From: Pseudomonadota bacterium
Lineage (GTDB): Bacteria > Pseudomonadota > Gammaproteobacteria > Acidithiobacillales > Acidithiobacillaceae
Assembly: GCA_021794385.1 (NCBI GenBank)
Contig: JAJYQY010000051.1
Location: 1-51,579 of the forward strand
Direction of reading: 5' to 3'
Length of the DNA stretch: 51,579 nucleotides
The notes below the pieces were generated by a model. The model made no database searches and was not told the DNA's origin. It worked only from the letters and a program-made list of their open reading frames with translations. A program made the translations under genes and the position numbers. Below, in pieces: positions 49,370 to 51,579 of the stretch; position 1 is the first letter of the stretch; every line of letters starts with the position of its first letter.

Positions 49370-49786
49370 ATGTTTGAGAAGATGATACGGACGATGGTCA
49401 GTACCGGAATGGTGCTGGGGATATGGGCTTGGGCGCCGGTCATGGCGGCAGAGCCATCGGGCGATCAACCCCTTCCGGTAATGCGGCTGACAGCCTTCAA
49501 TAGCGCAGCCATTGTCAGCAATGCCGCTTTGCGACAGGCCCGGGGCGGGGAAATGCTTGTTCCTGGCTTGGCGGCCTCTGCCCGCCAAATGCGGGTGGTC
49601 ATGCTCTGGGATGAACTGCCCCCGGCCACATCCGCCAACGCCCAGGGCACGGGTGGCAGCTCCCGGGGCAACATCCAAGGTGGTGTCAGACCGATCGCGC
49701 CGCAGCCGGTGGTGCCAGCCCTGCCCAATTTGCAAAATCTGCCTGCGTCCGTGGGGCAGTCAGCGGGTTTCTTCAGCGGCAATTAA
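49370..49786 (+). CDS. Secreted hypothetical protein with double-glycine-type motif
   Basis: Signal peptide MVLGIWAWAPVMAA; SNAALRQARGG|EMLVPG. Confidence 0.6.
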   Translation: MFEKMIRTMVSTGMVLGIWAWAPVMAAEPSGDQPLPVMRLTAFNSAAIVSNAALRQARGGEMLVPGLAASARQMRVVMLWDELPPATSANAQGTGGSSRGNIQGGVRPIAPQPVVPALPNLQNLPASVGQSAGFFSGN

Positions 49787-49975
49787 ATGGCCATGGAAAA
49801 AGGGTGAGGAGCGGCAATGGCTCCTTCGTTTTTTTCGCTATGTGGCAATGAGGGATGGTAGCAGCCGATGCCAAAATCAACCCGAAGCCGTGAGGTGGAC
49901 CTGGTTCTCTTGCCCCACTCCCATGGGGACGCAGGCATCATGGCGCGTAGGACGGAATATAAGGAAAAGAGAGGA

Positions 49976-50668
49976 ATGGCAATGCGTTGTCGGATCGGCA
50001 TGGTGGTACTGGTGGGGGTGTGCATGGGAGTGGAGCCGGCCATGGCTCAATCCTTGCTGCTGGGAGGCACGCAGTTGGCGCCGGGAAACTCCTATAGCTA
50101 TCTGGGGGCGATCATGCCTTTTGCGGGTGCGCGTCTGGGATCCGGCTGGTTTGGGACGGTCTTTGCCAATTACCTGACTTATCATTACAACACTACACCG
50201 ACGGTGAGCGTCAAGGCTCCTGGTATTCAGGGTGGTTTGGGGTATGCATGGCAGGGCGCCGCCTATCAGTTGGCCCTCTCGGGCGCTTTGGGTTATCAGT
50301 ACTTTTCGCTCCATCCCGATCTCGGAGCAGGGGGGCCGGTGGGTGGCATCGTCACCTTCAGCCCCCAGATCCAGGCGAGCTACGATTTCACCCCCATGCT
50401 CTATGCCAGCACCATAGCCAGCTATTCCTTTGGCCAGCGCGCCTACTGGAGCCGGTTCCGGGGAGGGATCAGGCCGGTGTCCTGGCTGAGTTTCGGCCCC
50501 GAAGGTATCTTGCAGGGGGGGATCAATTATCGCATTCGCCAAGTAGGAGCCTTTATCTCCGTTGCCCTGGGTGATGGCTGGAGGGTGGAAGGGGAGGGTG
50601 GAGTCAACTACACCAGTGGTCTGGGCAGTACCGGATACGGAGGCTTTTCCTTCACCAAGACGCTGTAA
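49976..50668 (+). CDS. BcsS-like outer-membrane beta-barrel protein
   Basis: Signal peptide; alternating beta strands, GIQGGLGYAWQGAAYQLALSGALGYQY, FGPEGILQGGINYRIRQVGAFIS. Confidence 0.65.
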   Translation: MAMRCRIGMVVLVGVCMGVEPAMAQSLLLGGTQLAPGNSYSYLGAIMPFAGARLGSGWFGTVFANYLTYHYNTTPTVSVKAPGIQGGLGYAWQGAAYQLALSGALGYQYFSLHPDLGAGGPVGGIVTFSPQIQASYDFTPMLYASTIASYSFGQRAYWSRFRGGIRPVSWLSFGPEGILQGGINYRIRQVGAFISVALGDGWRVEGEGGVNYTSGLGSTGYGGFSFTKTL

Positions 50669-50689
50669 CCATGTCCCGGGAGGGCGGTA

Positions 50690-50719
50690 GAAAAAAACAG
50701 GGAGCCACGATGGGCTCCC
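50690..50719 (-). terminator. Rho-independent terminator for minus-strand gene
   Basis: Minus strand reads GGGAGCC-CATCGT-GGCTCCC-TG-TTTTTTT. Confidence 0.8.
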
Positions 50720-50755
50720 GTGCGCATATCCATGACGCGATATGCCGCTATACCC

Positions 50756-51579
50756 CTAGAATGTGTAAGGGACCCGCAGGGTGAGTTGCACGTCGGGCGC
50801 TTGGCGCGTGGCGCCCACGGCCAGATTCAGATTGATTGCCGTGTTTTTATTGACGGTATAGGACCAGCCCACGAGGAAAGATCCCACTTCCAGGGTGGTG
50901 GCCAGGGGCGGGGTAATGCCACCCACTTTGGGCGGACTGACGATGCTTTGGCTGTAGCCCAGGCTGACCGAGGCGCGGTCGTTCAGGGACAGGCCCGCGC
51001 CAAAACCAAAGCCGATGGCGTTGCCCGGGCTGATGTAGGTGCCAGCGGCATTGTGGCCAATGTTCCACAAGTAGCTCACATTCCCGTAAAAAACGGCCGG
51101 ATCTGAGGGATAGAGCACCGTGAGGCTGGGCTGCACACCCCAGAAACCGGTTCCGGTGGGCTGCTGTTCGAGAATGCCGGCGGGATAGCTCTGATAGGTG
51201 GGCATGCTGAACGGGCTGCTGCCTGTCATGCTTTTTACTTGCAAATTCGCAATGTAATAGGGCGAGCCATTACCCCCCTGATTGATCTGGTAATGCATGG
51301 AGAGCTCGATGTCTCCCAGACCGGATCCCGTACTGTTGAAGGCTTGCTGGACACCGTTATTGGTCAGGTTGGAGACGGACGTATTTTGTTGGGCATAGAC
51401 GAAAGGTATCCTGAGGTCCATCTGCAGGCGGTTGGTCAGCCCGTAGCGAAAAGTGAGGCCCGTATAGACGGTGTCGTTGGTGTATTGCTGGATATTGATA
51501 TTGCCAATGGCCAGCACCTGGGCCAGGACGAAGCCCTGGACAGCGGCGATGCTCGATGACGAGTGGGCGTATTGGATGA
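50756..51579 (-). CDS. Outer-membrane transporter-like beta-barrel protein, 5' end beyond window
   Basis: IQYAHSSSSIAAVQGFVLAQVLAIGNINIQQYTNDTVYTGLTFRYGLTNRLQMDLRIPF; resembles PF13557-type barrels; terminal Phe. Confidence 0.65.
   Translation of the reverse strand, partial: IQYAHSSSSIAAVQGFVLAQVLAIGNINIQQYTNDTVYTGLTFRYGLTNRLQMDLRIPFVYAQQNTSVSNLTNNGVQQAFNSTGSGLGDIELSMHYQINQGGNGSPYYIANLQVKSMTGSSPFSMPTYQSYPAGILEQQPTGTGFWGVQPSLTVLYPSDPAVFYGNVSYLWNIGHNAAGTYISPGNAIGFGFGAGLSLNDRASVSLGYSQSIVSPPKVGGITPPLATTLEVGSFLVGWSYTVNKNTAINLNLAVGATRQAPDVQLTLRVPYTF

Overview
The window is a high-GC gammaproteobacterial or Acidithiobacillia-like chromosome segment; the gene content recalls sulfur/iron-oxidising Acidithiobacillus, but the taxon is my inference. 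The left half is mostly housekeeping: recC(partial)-recB-recD, an SQR-like flavoprotein, trmB, purE-purK, a probable ovothiol pathway (ovoA plus a MalY/PatB-type C-S lyase), a SorAB-like sulfite dehydrogenase, lspA-ileS-ribF and a DEAD-box helicase. The right half is dense in c-di-GMP and biofilm functions: two large GGDEF-EAL proteins (MASE1-type and globin-type), a degenerate GGDEF protein, YcgR/PilZ-FliL-MotAB, a VpsR-like sigma-54 activator, a BcsA-like synthase with a PilZ motif, and a secreted-protein operon resembling Fap functional amyloid. That operon has FapC-like repeats, a FapD-like C39 peptidase, two proteins with double-glycine motifs and a BcsS-like barrel. Three sigma-54 (-24/-12) promoter matches precede the degenerate-GGDEF, BcsA-like and Fap-like units. 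Other notable structure: a ~2.4 kb island between trmB and purE flanked by 23/24-identical direct repeats, with a decayed toxin and an intact antitoxin; a dispersed palindromic MITE/REP-like repeat family placed just 3' of genes; and remnants of an SDR gene and an HD-domain gene. All protein calls come from motif recognition by eye; no searches were run.
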